The position numbers were made by a program, and so were the translations under genes. Of a stretch of 27,845 nucleotides of DNA, positions 15,860 to 24,501 are shown piece by piece (within the stretch, counting starts at the first letter, position 1; each line of letters starts with the position of its first letter). This DNA comes from an uncultured Dorea sp. GTDB lineage: Bacteria; Bacillota; Clostridia; Lachnospirales; Lachnospiraceae. The DNA is taken from NCBI GenBank assembly GCA_910589275.1, contig CAJUTH010000042.1, positions 1-27,845 on the forward strand. The letters are read 5' to 3'. The notes under the pieces are model-generated. The model did not search any database and was not told the origin of the DNA. It saw only the letters and a program-made list of their open reading frames with translations.

Positions 15860-16720
15860 ATGATAAAAGAATTAAGGTCAATGGACGAGTATCGGACTCT
15901 AATTAACGAATTTAGAGCAGTATGTAAAAAGCCTTTTTCAAATATCTACCTTATGCCGGATGATATAAACCGTTATATAGAATTGCGCAGGGTCAGCTAT
16001 AAAAGGGATGATAACGGAATTGTATTCTTCTTTGATGAATCTACACATTACAGCGTATATTTATACGTAAATGAAAAAAGTGAATTTGAAGTACCTATCC
16101 GTGACAATAAGCTTTTAGTACGTAATATATACCGTACAAGGAAAAGAAATTCGACATTATTAAATATACAAAATCGTCTGCAGGAACTTGGATTCAAAAA
16201 GCAAGGAACCTTAGTAAGAGTGCAGGGAAACTCGCAGGATATATTTTCTAAATGTAAGATTATAGAAAAACACATAAACGAAATGGAGAAAAAGGGGTAT
16301 CGATGCATAGCGCCTGATTTTTCGCGTTTTGACGAGATAGAACGCATCATACTGGAATCTAATGTTATTAAAGACTATCAGATGACGTACAGAACGCCTG
16401 AGGAAAAAAAAGCATTAGAAAAAGGTATATATTTGTGTATTGTCAATAGCAGTGATGAAATTTGCGCTGGCGGAATTGTAGATATTGATATCGCAAAGAA
16501 GATTGTCCGGGAAGGAGCAGTGGCTGTAAAACCGGAGTATAAAATGAAAGGCTTTGCCCCAATTTTATCATATTATAGGAACAAATGGCTTTGTGATAAA
16601 AATATTCAGATTGTTCAAGGCTGGATTTCAGCTTATAACGAACCTTCTCTAAAATATCATAAAAGTTTAGGATATAATATTATGGATAAATACGTGGACG
16701 AATGGCTGCTAGATGTTTAA
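15860..16720 (+). CDS. GNAT-family acyltransferase, paralog A2
   Basis: The 286-residue protein is most similar to A3 (16997): both have S-N-I-Y-L-M-P near 28-34, the block N-R-L-Q-E-[LI]-G-F near 105-112, VKPEYKMKGFAPILSY-type donor loop near 221-236 and a C-terminal YHKSLGYNIM...WLL. The donor loop reads K-M-K-G-F-A, close to the canonical R/Q-x-x-G-x-A. It pairs with carrier 4, 19 bases upstream, so an acyl- or aminoacyl-carrier donor is likely by context; LuxI and FeeM show that GNAT folds can use acyl-carrier donors. The acceptor is unknown. Strong AAGGAG site. Confidence 0.7.
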   Translation: MIKELRSMDEYRTLINEFRAVCKKPFSNIYLMPDDINRYIELRRVSYKRDDNGIVFFFDESTHYSVYLYVNEKSEFEVPIRDNKLLVRNIYRTRKRNSTLLNIQNRLQELGFKKQGTLVRVQGNSQDIFSKCKIIEKHINEMEKKGYRCIAPDFSRFDEIERIILESNVIKDYQMTYRTPEEKKALEKGIYLCIVNSSDEICAGGIVDIDIAKKIVREGAVAVKPEYKMKGFAPILSYYRNKWLCDKNIQIVQGWISAYNEPSLKYHKSLGYNIMDKYVDEWLLDV

Positions 16721-16755
16721 GAACAATATGAAAATAAAGAATAGGGAGCAAAAAT

Positions 16756-16980
16756 ATGAGAGAACAAGTATTAGATATATTAACTAAAATTAATCCTAAA
16801 ATCAAGAATAGTATCCATGGAAATCTGCTGGAATCAGGCCTGATTGACTCTTTTGAAATTATTAATATCGTAATGGCATTAGAGGATTGTTTCCATATTG
16901 AAATCGACCCGGAATTAATAGTTTCTGATAATTTTCAGACGGTAGACAGCATTATATCGCTAATAGAACGTATTAAATAA
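16756..16980 (+). CDS. Carrier protein, DltC-like IDS type (carrier 5)
   Basis: The 74-residue protein has GNLLESGLIDSFEIINIVMALEDCF with phosphopantetheine Ser32, and IEIDPELIVSDNFQTVDSII in helix 3. It is the closest match to carrier 4 and starts the second carrier-GNAT unit. The GGGAG site is well spaced. Its cargo may be the amino acid activated by the A2 ligase at 17959, since that is the nearest amino-acid ligase. Confidence 0.87.
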   Translation: MREQVLDILTKINPKIKNSIHGNLLESGLIDSFEIINIVMALEDCFHIEIDPELIVSDNFQTVDSIISLIERIK

Positions 16981-16996
16981 AAATGGAGGGAGGTCT

Positions 16997-17851
16997 ATGA
17001 TAAAACAGTTACAATCTATAGACGAGTATAAAAGCTTAATAGAAGAGTTTAAAAAAATATGCCGCGTACCTTTCTCAAATATTTATCTTATGCCCAACGC
17101 GATAAACAGATATATTAAATTACAGAAAGCGTTTTTTGAAAAAAGTGAATACGGAATTGTTTTTTATTTCGATGAAAGCACATATTACAGAGTTTATTTA
17201 TATGTCGATGGAGAACGGAAATTTAAAATATCTGCTTTTGACAAAAAAATGTTGATTCGTAATACATATAATATGAAACACGAAAATAAAGAATTATTAC
17301 ATGTACAGAATCGCTTACAGGAAATTGGATTTACACAGGAGGGCACGTCCGTACAAATTCAGGGAAAAACACAGGAATTATTATCTAACTGTAAATCCAT
17401 AGAAAAATACACAAAACTAATGGAAAAAAAAGGTTATTATTGCATAAAACCAAAGTTTTCCCAATTTGACCAAATAGAACAAGTCATAATCAATTCAGAT
17501 ATTCTTAAGGATTACCATCTGACTTTTAGAACAGAACAGGAAAAACAGGAGTTAGAAGAGGGCTCTTATTTATGTATTGTAAATAAGGACAATGAAATAT
17601 GCGCGGCCGGTATCGCAGCTATAAATTTCGGTATTGCACAGGCAGAAGTAATGGCGGTAAAAGAAGAGTATAAAATGAAGGGACTTGCCCCTATTTTGAC
17701 TTATCAAAGACTTAAGTGGTTATGCGACAGAAATGTCTCAAAAATACAGGGATGGATCTTACTGCATAATGAAACATCGCTTAGATATCATAAGAAAATA
17801 GGCTATCAATTAACAAACCGCCATGCAATAGATTGGTTGTGGGAAGTTTGA
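16997..17851 (+). CDS. GNAT-family acyltransferase, paralog A3
   Basis: The 284-residue protein is a tandem-duplicate relative of A2: nearly the same start ([IL]-x-S-[IM]-D-E-Y), C-R-V-P-F-S-N-I-Y-L-M-P, YRVYLYVDGE, NRLQEIGF and VKEEYKMKGLAPILTYQRLKWL. The donor loop K-M-K-G-L-A is intact. The tryptophan-rich tail (IDWLWEV) matches the tails of A1 and A2 (EWVLEQ; EWLLDV). The pair carrier 5-A3 repeats carrier 4-A2, which points to segmental duplication followed by divergence, perhaps for different acyl groups or acceptors. Confidence 0.7.
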   Translation: MIKQLQSIDEYKSLIEEFKKICRVPFSNIYLMPNAINRYIKLQKAFFEKSEYGIVFYFDESTYYRVYLYVDGERKFKISAFDKKMLIRNTYNMKHENKELLHVQNRLQEIGFTQEGTSVQIQGKTQELLSNCKSIEKYTKLMEKKGYYCIKPKFSQFDQIEQVIINSDILKDYHLTFRTEQEKQELEEGSYLCIVNKDNEICAAGIAAINFGIAQAEVMAVKEEYKMKGLAPILTYQRLKWLCDRNVSKIQGWILLHNETSLRYHKKIGYQLTNRHAIDWLWEV

Positions 17852-17877
17852 TGTTGATCAAGATAACAGGGCAGGCC

Positions 17878-17948
17878 GTCCGAGAAGCTATTTTAATACA
17901 AAAATACGCTGTAGACTGTTAGAATCAGGGTTTTCAGACGGTCTGAGG
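17878..17948 (+). pseudogene. Possible relic of a third carrier-protein gene
   Basis: In the 107-base gap after A3, one frame reads R-L-L-E-S-G-F-S-D-G-L (17913-17945), which lines up without gaps with LLESGLIDSF of carrier 5. The DNA CTGTTAGAATCAGG (17916-17929) matches CTGCTGGAATCAGG of carrier 5 at 12 of 14 positions. The serine codon is replaced by glycine and no start or helix 3 is left. Position after a carrier-GNAT pair is where a third repeat unit would begin. The match is short and may be chance. Confidence 0.2.
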
Positions 17949-17958
17949 AGGGGGAAAT

Positions 17959-19473
17959 ATGACTACAAATATTTTAGAGTATTTAGAGGAATCATCACAA
18001 AAATATCCTAATAAAAAGGCGTTTGTGGATGAACGAGAGACGTATACCTATCAAGAATTGAAAAATTATGGAGAGTCAATAGGCAGTGCAATTGGAAGAC
18101 TGGGAGTATTACGCAGACCGGTTGTGGTATACCTTGATAAGAGTGTAAAAATGATCGCATCATTTATGGGGATATTGTATAGTGGCAATTTTTACTGCCC
18201 AATTGACGTATCAATGCCCGCACAGCGCATAGAAGCAATTCTTAATATATTAGAAACAACTGTAATTATTACAGACAAGGAACATGCACCGGTTATCTTG
18301 GAGATAGCACCAAAAAGCAGGATACTCATATATGATGAAATAATACAGGGCGAAATGAATCTGGAATATCTGACAGATATCCGCAGAAAAATAATTGATA
18401 TGGATCCTGTATATGTACTTTTTACAAGCGGTTCGACAGGTGTCCCAAAGGGTGTGGTGGTATCGCATCAGTCTGTTATAGAGTACACAGAATGGGTAAC
18501 CAAAACGTTTCATATTACAGAACAGGATAGTTTCGGAAATCAGGCGCCGTTTTATTTTGATAATTCAATCTTAGATATATATTGCGGTCTGAAAAACGGC
18601 GCTACAGTTTATATCATTCCGAAAGCGTGTTTTGTATTTCCCATGCAGCTGCTAAAATATTTAAACGAAAATGAAATTACAACAATATTTTTCGTCCCAT
18701 CAGCATTATGCATGGCAGCAAAATTAAAGGCTTTGCGGAAGGTGCCTTTAACATCCTTAAAAAAGGTATTATTTTGCGGAGAGGTAATGCCCAATAAATA
18801 TTTAAATTTATGGAGGAAATATTTACCGGATGCATTATATGCCAATTTATATGGACCAACTGAAATTACAGATGTCTGCACATATTATATTGTAGACAGG
18901 GAATTTAAAGATGATGATCCGCTTCCCATAGGAACAGCATGTCAGAATACAGATTTTATTATATTAAACGAAAATAAAGAAGCGGCCGCAAAGGGCGAAA
19001 TCGGCGAATTATGTATCAGAGGCAGAAGTCTTGCATTAGGATATTATAAAAATACAGAAAAGAGTAATGAAGTATTTATTCAAAATCCGTTAAATCAGAA
19101 ATATAGAGATTTAATATACTGTACCGGTGATTTAGTTAAGCTTAATGAAAGAGATGAGATTATCTATTTGGGCAGAAAGGATTTTCAGATCAAACATATG
19201 GGGCACAGGATTGAATTGGGCGAAATTGAGGTCGCCGCCGGGGGAATTGCCGAAATTGAAACTTGTGCGTGCGTATATGATGATGAAAAGCAAAAAATTG
19301 TTTTCTTCTATATAGGGCAGAAGTTTGATGATGAAGTTTTAGATGATATGTTAAGGGAAAAAATTCCTGATTATATGATACCCAACATTAAGATAAGAGT
19401 AGAAGAATTCCCATATAATGCAAATGGAAAAGTTGACAGAAAACGATTAAAAGAATCCTATTTAAAAATGTAA
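17959..19473 (+). CDS. Stand-alone amino-acid adenylation enzyme, A2
   Basis: The 504-residue enzyme has the same length and motif positions as A1: TSGSTGVPKG (156-165), FDNS (200-203) with Asp201 for the alpha-amino group, NLYGPTEIT, GRKDFQIKHMGHRIELGEIE and a C-terminal catalytic Lys in NANGKVDRKRL. It is a paralog of A1, but pocket residues next to FDxS differ (FDNSILDIYCGLKNG against FDVSVKDIYSMLMTG), so a different amino acid is likely. It probably loads carrier 5 or another DltC-like carrier. Ribosome site GAGGAGGGGG is very strong. Confidence 0.85.
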   Translation: MTTNILEYLEESSQKYPNKKAFVDERETYTYQELKNYGESIGSAIGRLGVLRRPVVVYLDKSVKMIASFMGILYSGNFYCPIDVSMPAQRIEAILNILETTVIITDKEHAPVILEIAPKSRILIYDEIIQGEMNLEYLTDIRRKIIDMDPVYVLFTSGSTGVPKGVVVSHQSVIEYTEWVTKTFHITEQDSFGNQAPFYFDNSILDIYCGLKNGATVYIIPKACFVFPMQLLKYLNENEITTIFFVPSALCMAAKLKALRKVPLTSLKKVLFCGEVMPNKYLNLWRKYLPDALYANLYGPTEITDVCTYYIVDREFKDDDPLPIGTACQNTDFIILNENKEAAAKGEIGELCIRGRSLALGYYKNTEKSNEVFIQNPLNQKYRDLIYCTGDLVKLNERDEIIYLGRKDFQIKHMGHRIELGEIEVAAGGIAEIETCACVYDDEKQKIVFFYIGQKFDDEVLDDMLREKIPDYMIPNIKIRVEEFPYNANGKVDRKRLKESYLKM

Positions 19474-19484
19474 AGGTACGAAAA

Positions 19485-20282
19485 GTGATAACAAAGGAAG
19501 GTATTTTGTCTGACAAAGTATGTCTTATAACAGGGACAAGCCGGGGAATAGGCCGGGAAATCGCAAAGCGGTTTTTAGAAGAGGGCGCTATTGTCTATGC
19601 CAATGCAAGAACGGAAGGCTGTCTGGATGCATGGGTTTCTCAGATCACCCCGGCAGAAAAAGGAAGGCTCATTCCTGTGTATTTTGACGTAACAAGCCAG
19701 AAAGAAATAAGAAAAAATATCCTGCGTTTGAAAAAGGAAGCGGGAAGGATTGATGTTCTGGTAAATAATGCGGGGCTGATTTTTAACGAAGCATTCGGAA
19801 TGATTTCACTGGATCGGACAAGAGAAATGTTTGAGGTGAATGTATTCGGCCTTTTGGAATTGACGCAGCTTGTATCTACCCGGTTTATGATGAAACAAAA
19901 AAGCGGAAGCATTATAAATATCGCATCCATTACCGGTGTTGAAGGAAGCAGAGGACAGACCGCCTATTCTGCCAGTAAAGGCGCAGTGATAGCGCTTACC
20001 AAATCTATGGCAAAAGAGCTGGCGTCTTATAGTATACGCGTGAATGCGATAGCGCCGGGAATGATACAGACGGAACGTCTGAAGGTTTCACTGAAAGAAG
20101 AATATAAAACTGAATGCCTGCAGGCAGGAATGGGGCGGCTTGGAGAACCGGAAGAGATTGCAGACGGATGTCTGTATTTTGCCTCAGATCTGTCCAGTTA
20201 TACAACCGGACAGGTTCTGGTCATCGGAGGGGGATACCATACTTCTGACAGAAGCAGGTTTGAGATTGAATTTAAGGAATAA
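19485..20282 (+). CDS. Short-chain dehydrogenase/reductase
   Basis: The 265-residue classical SDR has TGTSRGIG (16-23) for NAD(P), NNAG (94-97), and the catalytic set Ser148, Tyr161 and Lys165 in INIASITG and AYSASKG. The basic residue in TSRG and ANAR after strand 2 favour NADP(H). It resembles FabG-type 3-oxoacyl-carrier reductases, so it may reduce a keto group on a carrier-bound acyl chain or on a sugar. The start is uncertain: GTG 19485 has AAAGG 8 bases upstream, whereas TTG 19506 follows AAAGGAAGG more closely; both keep the whole fold. Followed 5 bases later by an acyl ligase. Confidence 0.85.
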   Translation: MITKEGILSDKVCLITGTSRGIGREIAKRFLEEGAIVYANARTEGCLDAWVSQITPAEKGRLIPVYFDVTSQKEIRKNILRLKKEAGRIDVLVNNAGLIFNEAFGMISLDRTREMFEVNVFGLLELTQLVSTRFMMKQKSGSIINIASITGVEGSRGQTAYSASKGAVIALTKSMAKELASYSIRVNAIAPGMIQTERLKVSLKEEYKTECLQAGMGRLGEPEEIADGCLYFASDLSSYTTGQVLVIGGGYHTSDRSRFEIEFKE

Positions 20283-20287
20283 AATAT

Positions 20288-21676
20288 ATGTTTTTAGAGC
20301 TTGATAAGAAGGATCAGAATAAGATTGCAATCATAGACAGCGAAGGAAATCAGTGTTCTTATGGACAGATTTTAGAATTTGCCTCTCAATTCTATGCAGT
20401 AATCCATAAAAGAACATTAATATTTATCTTAAATGATAATAGTGCAGGCGCCGCCATAGGTTATCTGGGGGCGGTAAGCAGTCATGTAGTTCCATTGATG
20501 TTAGGAGCGTCCATGGATAAGGAATTAATGGAAAGGCTGATTGCTATCTATCAGCCGGAATATATCTGGAAACCAGCGTATATGGCAGACCAGCGGGAAT
20601 CGGTTCTATTCAAAAAATATCAGTATATCCTTGTGTCTGCAGGTTCCAAAGGTTATCCCCTGTATAATGAGCTGTCGCTGCTTTTAACAACTTCCGGCTC
20701 CACAGGAAGTCCAAAGCTGGTGAGGCATTCTTATGCGAATCTGGAAGCGCAGGCGAAAAATATCTCTACATTTTTTGATCTGGATGGTACAGAACGGCCG
20801 ATTCTCGATCTTCCGATTAACTATACGTACGGTTTATCTGTAATGAACAGCCATTTGTATTCCGGCGCGGCGGTATTGCTGACATCCATGAATGTACTAG
20901 ACCCCCGGTACTGGACATTTTTGAAAGAACAAGAGGCAACTACTTTTACTAATGTACCCTATAGTTATGAAATCTTAAAAAAATTACGTGTATTTCAGAT
21001 GGATATTCCTCATCTCAAAACCTTTACACAGGGCGGAGGGAAACTTAGCGAGAAGCTCCACCAAGAATTTGCAGAATATGCACAGAAAACAGGAAGAAAA
21101 TTTATTGTTACCTATGGACAAACGGAAGGGAGCGCCAGAATGGCATATCTCCCGGCAGAATATGCTGTAGAAAAATGCGGAAGCATTGGTAAGGCAATTC
21201 CTAATGGCCGTCTTTATATTGTGGATGAGAGAGGAAAGGAAATTACAGAGCCTGATGTGATTGGTGAGATGGTATATCAAGGACCGAATGTAACGCTTGG
21301 GTACGCCGAAACAGGAGCAGATCTGGCTCTCGGCGATGAAAAACATGGAATTTTATATACCGGTGATATGGCAAAAAAAGACGCGGACGGATTTTTTTAT
21401 ATTGCAGGAAGAAAAAAACGTTTTCTTAAGCTATGCGGTTATCGTATTGGACTGGATGAGTGTGAAAATATGATCAAAACAGCTTTTGACACAGAATGCG
21501 CCTGTGTGGGAAATGATGAATGTATGAAGATTTATGTTACGATTCAGGGGGAGCATGAGAAAATCAGACAGTATATCTCTAATAAGCTCACAATTAATTC
21601 CAGCGTATTTCAAATCTGTTACATAAATAAAATTCCGAGAAATGAAGCGGGAAAAATATTATATAATCAATTATGA
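20288..21676 (+). CDS. AMP-binding acyl ligase, divergent
   Basis: The 462-residue protein is a short ANL enzyme: TSGSTGSPK (135-143), VTYGQTEGSARM as A5, YTGDMAKKDADGFFYIAGRKKRFLKLCGYRIGLDECE as the hinge region and a final Lys in NEAGKILYNQL. The pocket segment DLPINYTYGLSVMNSHL lacks the F-D-x-S aspartate, so the acid probably has no alpha-amino group. It likely works with the SDR just upstream. Shorter than the 500-residue norm because the N-terminal region is reduced (TSGSTG lies about 20 residues earlier than in A1/A2). Confidence 0.8.
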   Translation: MFLELDKKDQNKIAIIDSEGNQCSYGQILEFASQFYAVIHKRTLIFILNDNSAGAAIGYLGAVSSHVVPLMLGASMDKELMERLIAIYQPEYIWKPAYMADQRESVLFKKYQYILVSAGSKGYPLYNELSLLLTTSGSTGSPKLVRHSYANLEAQAKNISTFFDLDGTERPILDLPINYTYGLSVMNSHLYSGAAVLLTSMNVLDPRYWTFLKEQEATTFTNVPYSYEILKKLRVFQMDIPHLKTFTQGGGKLSEKLHQEFAEYAQKTGRKFIVTYGQTEGSARMAYLPAEYAVEKCGSIGKAIPNGRLYIVDERGKEITEPDVIGEMVYQGPNVTLGYAETGADLALGDEKHGILYTGDMAKKDADGFFYIAGRKKRFLKLCGYRIGLDECENMIKTAFDTECACVGNDECMKIYVTIQGEHEKIRQYISNKLTINSSVFQICYINKIPRNEAGKILYNQL

Positions 21677-21695
21677 TAATTTGTGAGGCGGCAGA

Positions 21696-22940
21696 ATGAG
21701 AAAAACATCAGAAGATATCAAAAATTTAATAAAAACAAAACTGGAAACGTCAGATATTATTCTTTTTGGAACGAATACCTTGGCAAAAGAATTTTATATG
21801 AACTATAAGGACGTCTATCATATAAAAAGCTGCGTGACATCGAAAAAGGTACATCCGGTGTATTTGGATGAAAATAAGGAAATGCCGGTAATCACCTGGG
21901 AAGAATATGATAAAAAAGCAGCGGATTATCTCGTCATTTGTGAGGGACCCTATGTATTCATTGAAAACCAGATATTGACAGATGCTTCCAAAATATTTGA
22001 GGAATATGTAGATATTGATATAGTGAGGGCTGTTTTAACGCAGCGAAAGATTGTAATTATGGCCGGCGCGTGCCAAACAGTGGTCGCATATGATTTTTTG
22101 TCAGAGCTGAAGGGATTTAAAAAGGAATACATGCTATATAAGTTTTCCACACATATGTGGCGGAGTAAATGGTCTGTGCGTATCATTAGCTATGTCAAAA
22201 ATGTGTGCGACGTATATATCTGCATGCGTCATGAACTGGATAATCCTAAGTTTTTCAAACCGGAAGAACTGCCTGAGAACTGCAAAATTATTACGCTTCC
22301 AAGCGCGCTGCTGCGGTTATACTGGCCCCAGATGGGACGAAATTGGAAAGGGGCTTTAAATTCGTATTTTAAAAAGGATACAGAGAATTTATTTCACGGG
22401 CCTTTTGAATACGGAGATGAAAATATTAACCGGATGATAGAGGAAAGGAAAAATGTAGATGAGATTATAGAATGTCTGGTAAGGGAGGACTTTTATTCAA
22501 AAACAGAGGTGGAACAGCATGTTAAAACCATGTTTCGTATGCTGGAGTATGAAGAAAATGAATGTGATATTAAAATAGGAAATTATATCCGGGATAATTA
22601 CAAAGAGAAAATGCTATACAGAGATATGGCGCATATGCACACCTGCCTGGTCTGTGAAATGGCCAGGGAAATTCTGAGATATCTGCATATAGATACAGAC
22701 GAATTAGATGAAATGGAAAGATTAGACAATAATGAAACAATACAAGAATATCAGGTGCATTGTACAGAGGTTCCGGTTTATCCCAGCGTTGCAGTTCACA
22801 TGGGATTAAAGTGGTGGAATAAGGATATGGTATATGACGTAAAGTTTTATAATGGATTAAAAAAGATGACTTTTGAGGAATATATTCGGAGTTATTACAG
22901 CGTATGCAGCAAGACAAAGCAGCTATTAGAAGAATGGTAA
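21696..22940 (+). CDS. WcbI-like putative polysaccharide acyltransferase/esterase, paralog W3
   Basis: The 414-residue protein is W1-like throughout: DIILFGTNTLAKEFYMNYKD at 20-39, KIVIMAGACQ with G-A-C-Q at 124-127, LPSALLRLYWPQMG in the middle, IGNYIRDNYKEKMLYRD (W1: VGDYIRENYCTKMLYQN) and V-P-V-Y-P-S-V at the end. It has the most canonical G-x-C-Q motif of the three. Located next to the phosphotransferase at the end of the island, about 9 kb from W1/W2. Function as a transferase or hydrolase on the glycan is inferred from the family only. Confidence 0.55.
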   Translation: MRKTSEDIKNLIKTKLETSDIILFGTNTLAKEFYMNYKDVYHIKSCVTSKKVHPVYLDENKEMPVITWEEYDKKAADYLVICEGPYVFIENQILTDASKIFEEYVDIDIVRAVLTQRKIVIMAGACQTVVAYDFLSELKGFKKEYMLYKFSTHMWRSKWSVRIISYVKNVCDVYICMRHELDNPKFFKPEELPENCKIITLPSALLRLYWPQMGRNWKGALNSYFKKDTENLFHGPFEYGDENINRMIEERKNVDEIIECLVREDFYSKTEVEQHVKTMFRMLEYEENECDIKIGNYIRDNYKEKMLYRDMAHMHTCLVCEMAREILRYLHIDTDELDEMERLDNNETIQEYQVHCTEVPVYPSVAVHMGLKWWNKDMVYDVKFYNGLKKMTFEEYIRSYYSVCSKTKQLLEEW

Positions 22941-22958
22941 TATGGAGGAAATGAACTC

Positions 22959-24491
22959 ATGCGGAAGTCTATAAAGAAGCAGCTTCTTCAATTGTTAATT
23001 ACTTTAAAAGAAGCTCATGACGAAATCAGGACGTATTTACAGACAGAAGAATACACAAACGTTTACCGTCTTCTGGCCGACTGTCAGGAATGTGCGGTAT
23101 CATTTGGCGGCACGATAGAACAATTTGATAAAACGCAGGAAAAAATCATCAAAGATTTAGAAGAATATTGCGAATATTTATTTGAAATTAGTGTCTGTCT
23201 GGATAGAAATGATCAATTAAACAGCGCCGAAATAAGAGAAAAACTGAACCAATACATCGAAACAATATATCATGAGACCGAAAATAATATCAAAATTACA
23301 TTAAAAATTACATTTATGCCTTATAAGGCTTCCATGTGGACCAGCCTAGAAAGCGTATGGAAGGCGGCGGCCGGCGATGAGAGCTGTGAGGTAAAGGTAG
23401 TCGTGATACCATATTATACGCTGGATAGTAACGGAAACGAAGCAGAATTAAATTACGAAGCAGCATTGTTTCCAGACTATGTACCCATAACGGATTATAG
23501 AGCGTATACACTAGAATCCGAGAGGCCGGACATGATCTTTATCCATAATCCATATGACGGTGATAACAATGTGACAAGGGTTCCGGAACAATATTATTCT
23601 TATAATCTAAAGCAGTATACAGAACGGCTGATATACAGTCCATATGGCTTAATGGGATATTATAATCCTAACCGGGGGGCATTTATGTGTGTGACAAATG
23701 CGGTTCATTCGTCAGATAAAGTTTTAGTACAGTCGGAAAAGGTAAAAAATATCTATATTAACCATGGAATAGAGCGCAATAAGATTCTTGCGCTGGGTTC
23801 ACCTAAAATAGATGCAGTTATCAAAGGATTGAAGGAACCCAAAGCTTATCCTGCTGAATGGAAGAGAAAACTGGAAGGGCGAAAAGTCTTTCTGCTTAAT
23901 ACACATTTATCATATTTTATATACTGGTACAATTACCAGCAGAAATATGAAAAAGAAGAAAACTTTGCAGAAAGGATTCATGATAATATATTTGAGAATC
24001 TTTTAAACAGAGACGGCTGCGCCTTAATCTGGCGTCCGCATCCTCTGCTTAAGGACACTTTAAAAAGCAGGGAGCTTTATTCTACATTGGATTTTATTAA
24101 AAGGTCTGAGCAGAGGATTCAGGAGTCGAATAACGGGGTACTGGATACAAATGGAGACTATAATCTCTCCTTCCGCTTATCGGATGCATTGATCACAACA
24201 TACAGTTCCATGATTTCAGAATATATGATCTCAGGAAAACCTGTGTATATCTATGAAAGAAGGCTGAACGAGACATATTGCAGGAAGTCTCCTGTAAGCT
24301 ATATCAATAATTACTATAAGGCAAGATGGGGGGAAGAACCAAAGCTTCCTAAATTTATTGAAATGGTTTTAAATGAAGAAGATCCATTGTATGAAAAAAG
24401 AATGTCTGATGTCCACAGAGCTTTTTCTAATTTAGACGGCACAATAGGAGAAAACATATACCAATGTCTGAAAAAAGAATTCGTTTTGTGA
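22959..24491 (+). CDS. CDP-glycerol glycerophosphotransferase-like protein (TagF family)
   Basis: The 510-residue protein has an N-terminal helical region of about 110 residues, then the family block FMPYKASMWTSLESVW (119-134), FIHNPYD (194-200), LALGSPKIDAV (278-287), WRPHPL (358-363) and SDALITTYSSMISEY (408-422), which include the His and acidic/Ser residues of the GT-B-type polymer glycerophosphate transferases. It probably moves a phospho-head group from a CDP donor onto the glycan; the CDP donor would come from 2260-4043 at the other end of the island. A relative sits in the C. difficile type A flagellin modification locus. Good TGGAGGAA site. Confidence 0.8.
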   Translation: MRKSIKKQLLQLLITLKEAHDEIRTYLQTEEYTNVYRLLADCQECAVSFGGTIEQFDKTQEKIIKDLEEYCEYLFEISVCLDRNDQLNSAEIREKLNQYIETIYHETENNIKITLKITFMPYKASMWTSLESVWKAAAGDESCEVKVVVIPYYTLDSNGNEAELNYEAALFPDYVPITDYRAYTLESERPDMIFIHNPYDGDNNVTRVPEQYYSYNLKQYTERLIYSPYGLMGYYNPNRGAFMCVTNAVHSSDKVLVQSEKVKNIYINHGIERNKILALGSPKIDAVIKGLKEPKAYPAEWKRKLEGRKVFLLNTHLSYFIYWYNYQQKYEKEENFAERIHDNIFENLLNRDGCALIWRPHPLLKDTLKSRELYSTLDFIKRSEQRIQESNNGVLDTNGDYNLSFRLSDALITTYSSMISEYMISGKPVYIYERRLNETYCRKSPVSYINNYYKARWGEEPKLPKFIEMVLNEEDPLYEKRMSDVHRAFSNLDGTIGENIYQCLKKEFVL

Positions 24492-24501
24492 AAGGAGTAA
24501 T

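Noticed and set aside
17935..17945. Palindrome CAGAC-G-GTCTG as an operator before ligase A2
   Set aside because: A single 11-base palindrome with no promoter elements around it is expected by chance in this length of sequence.
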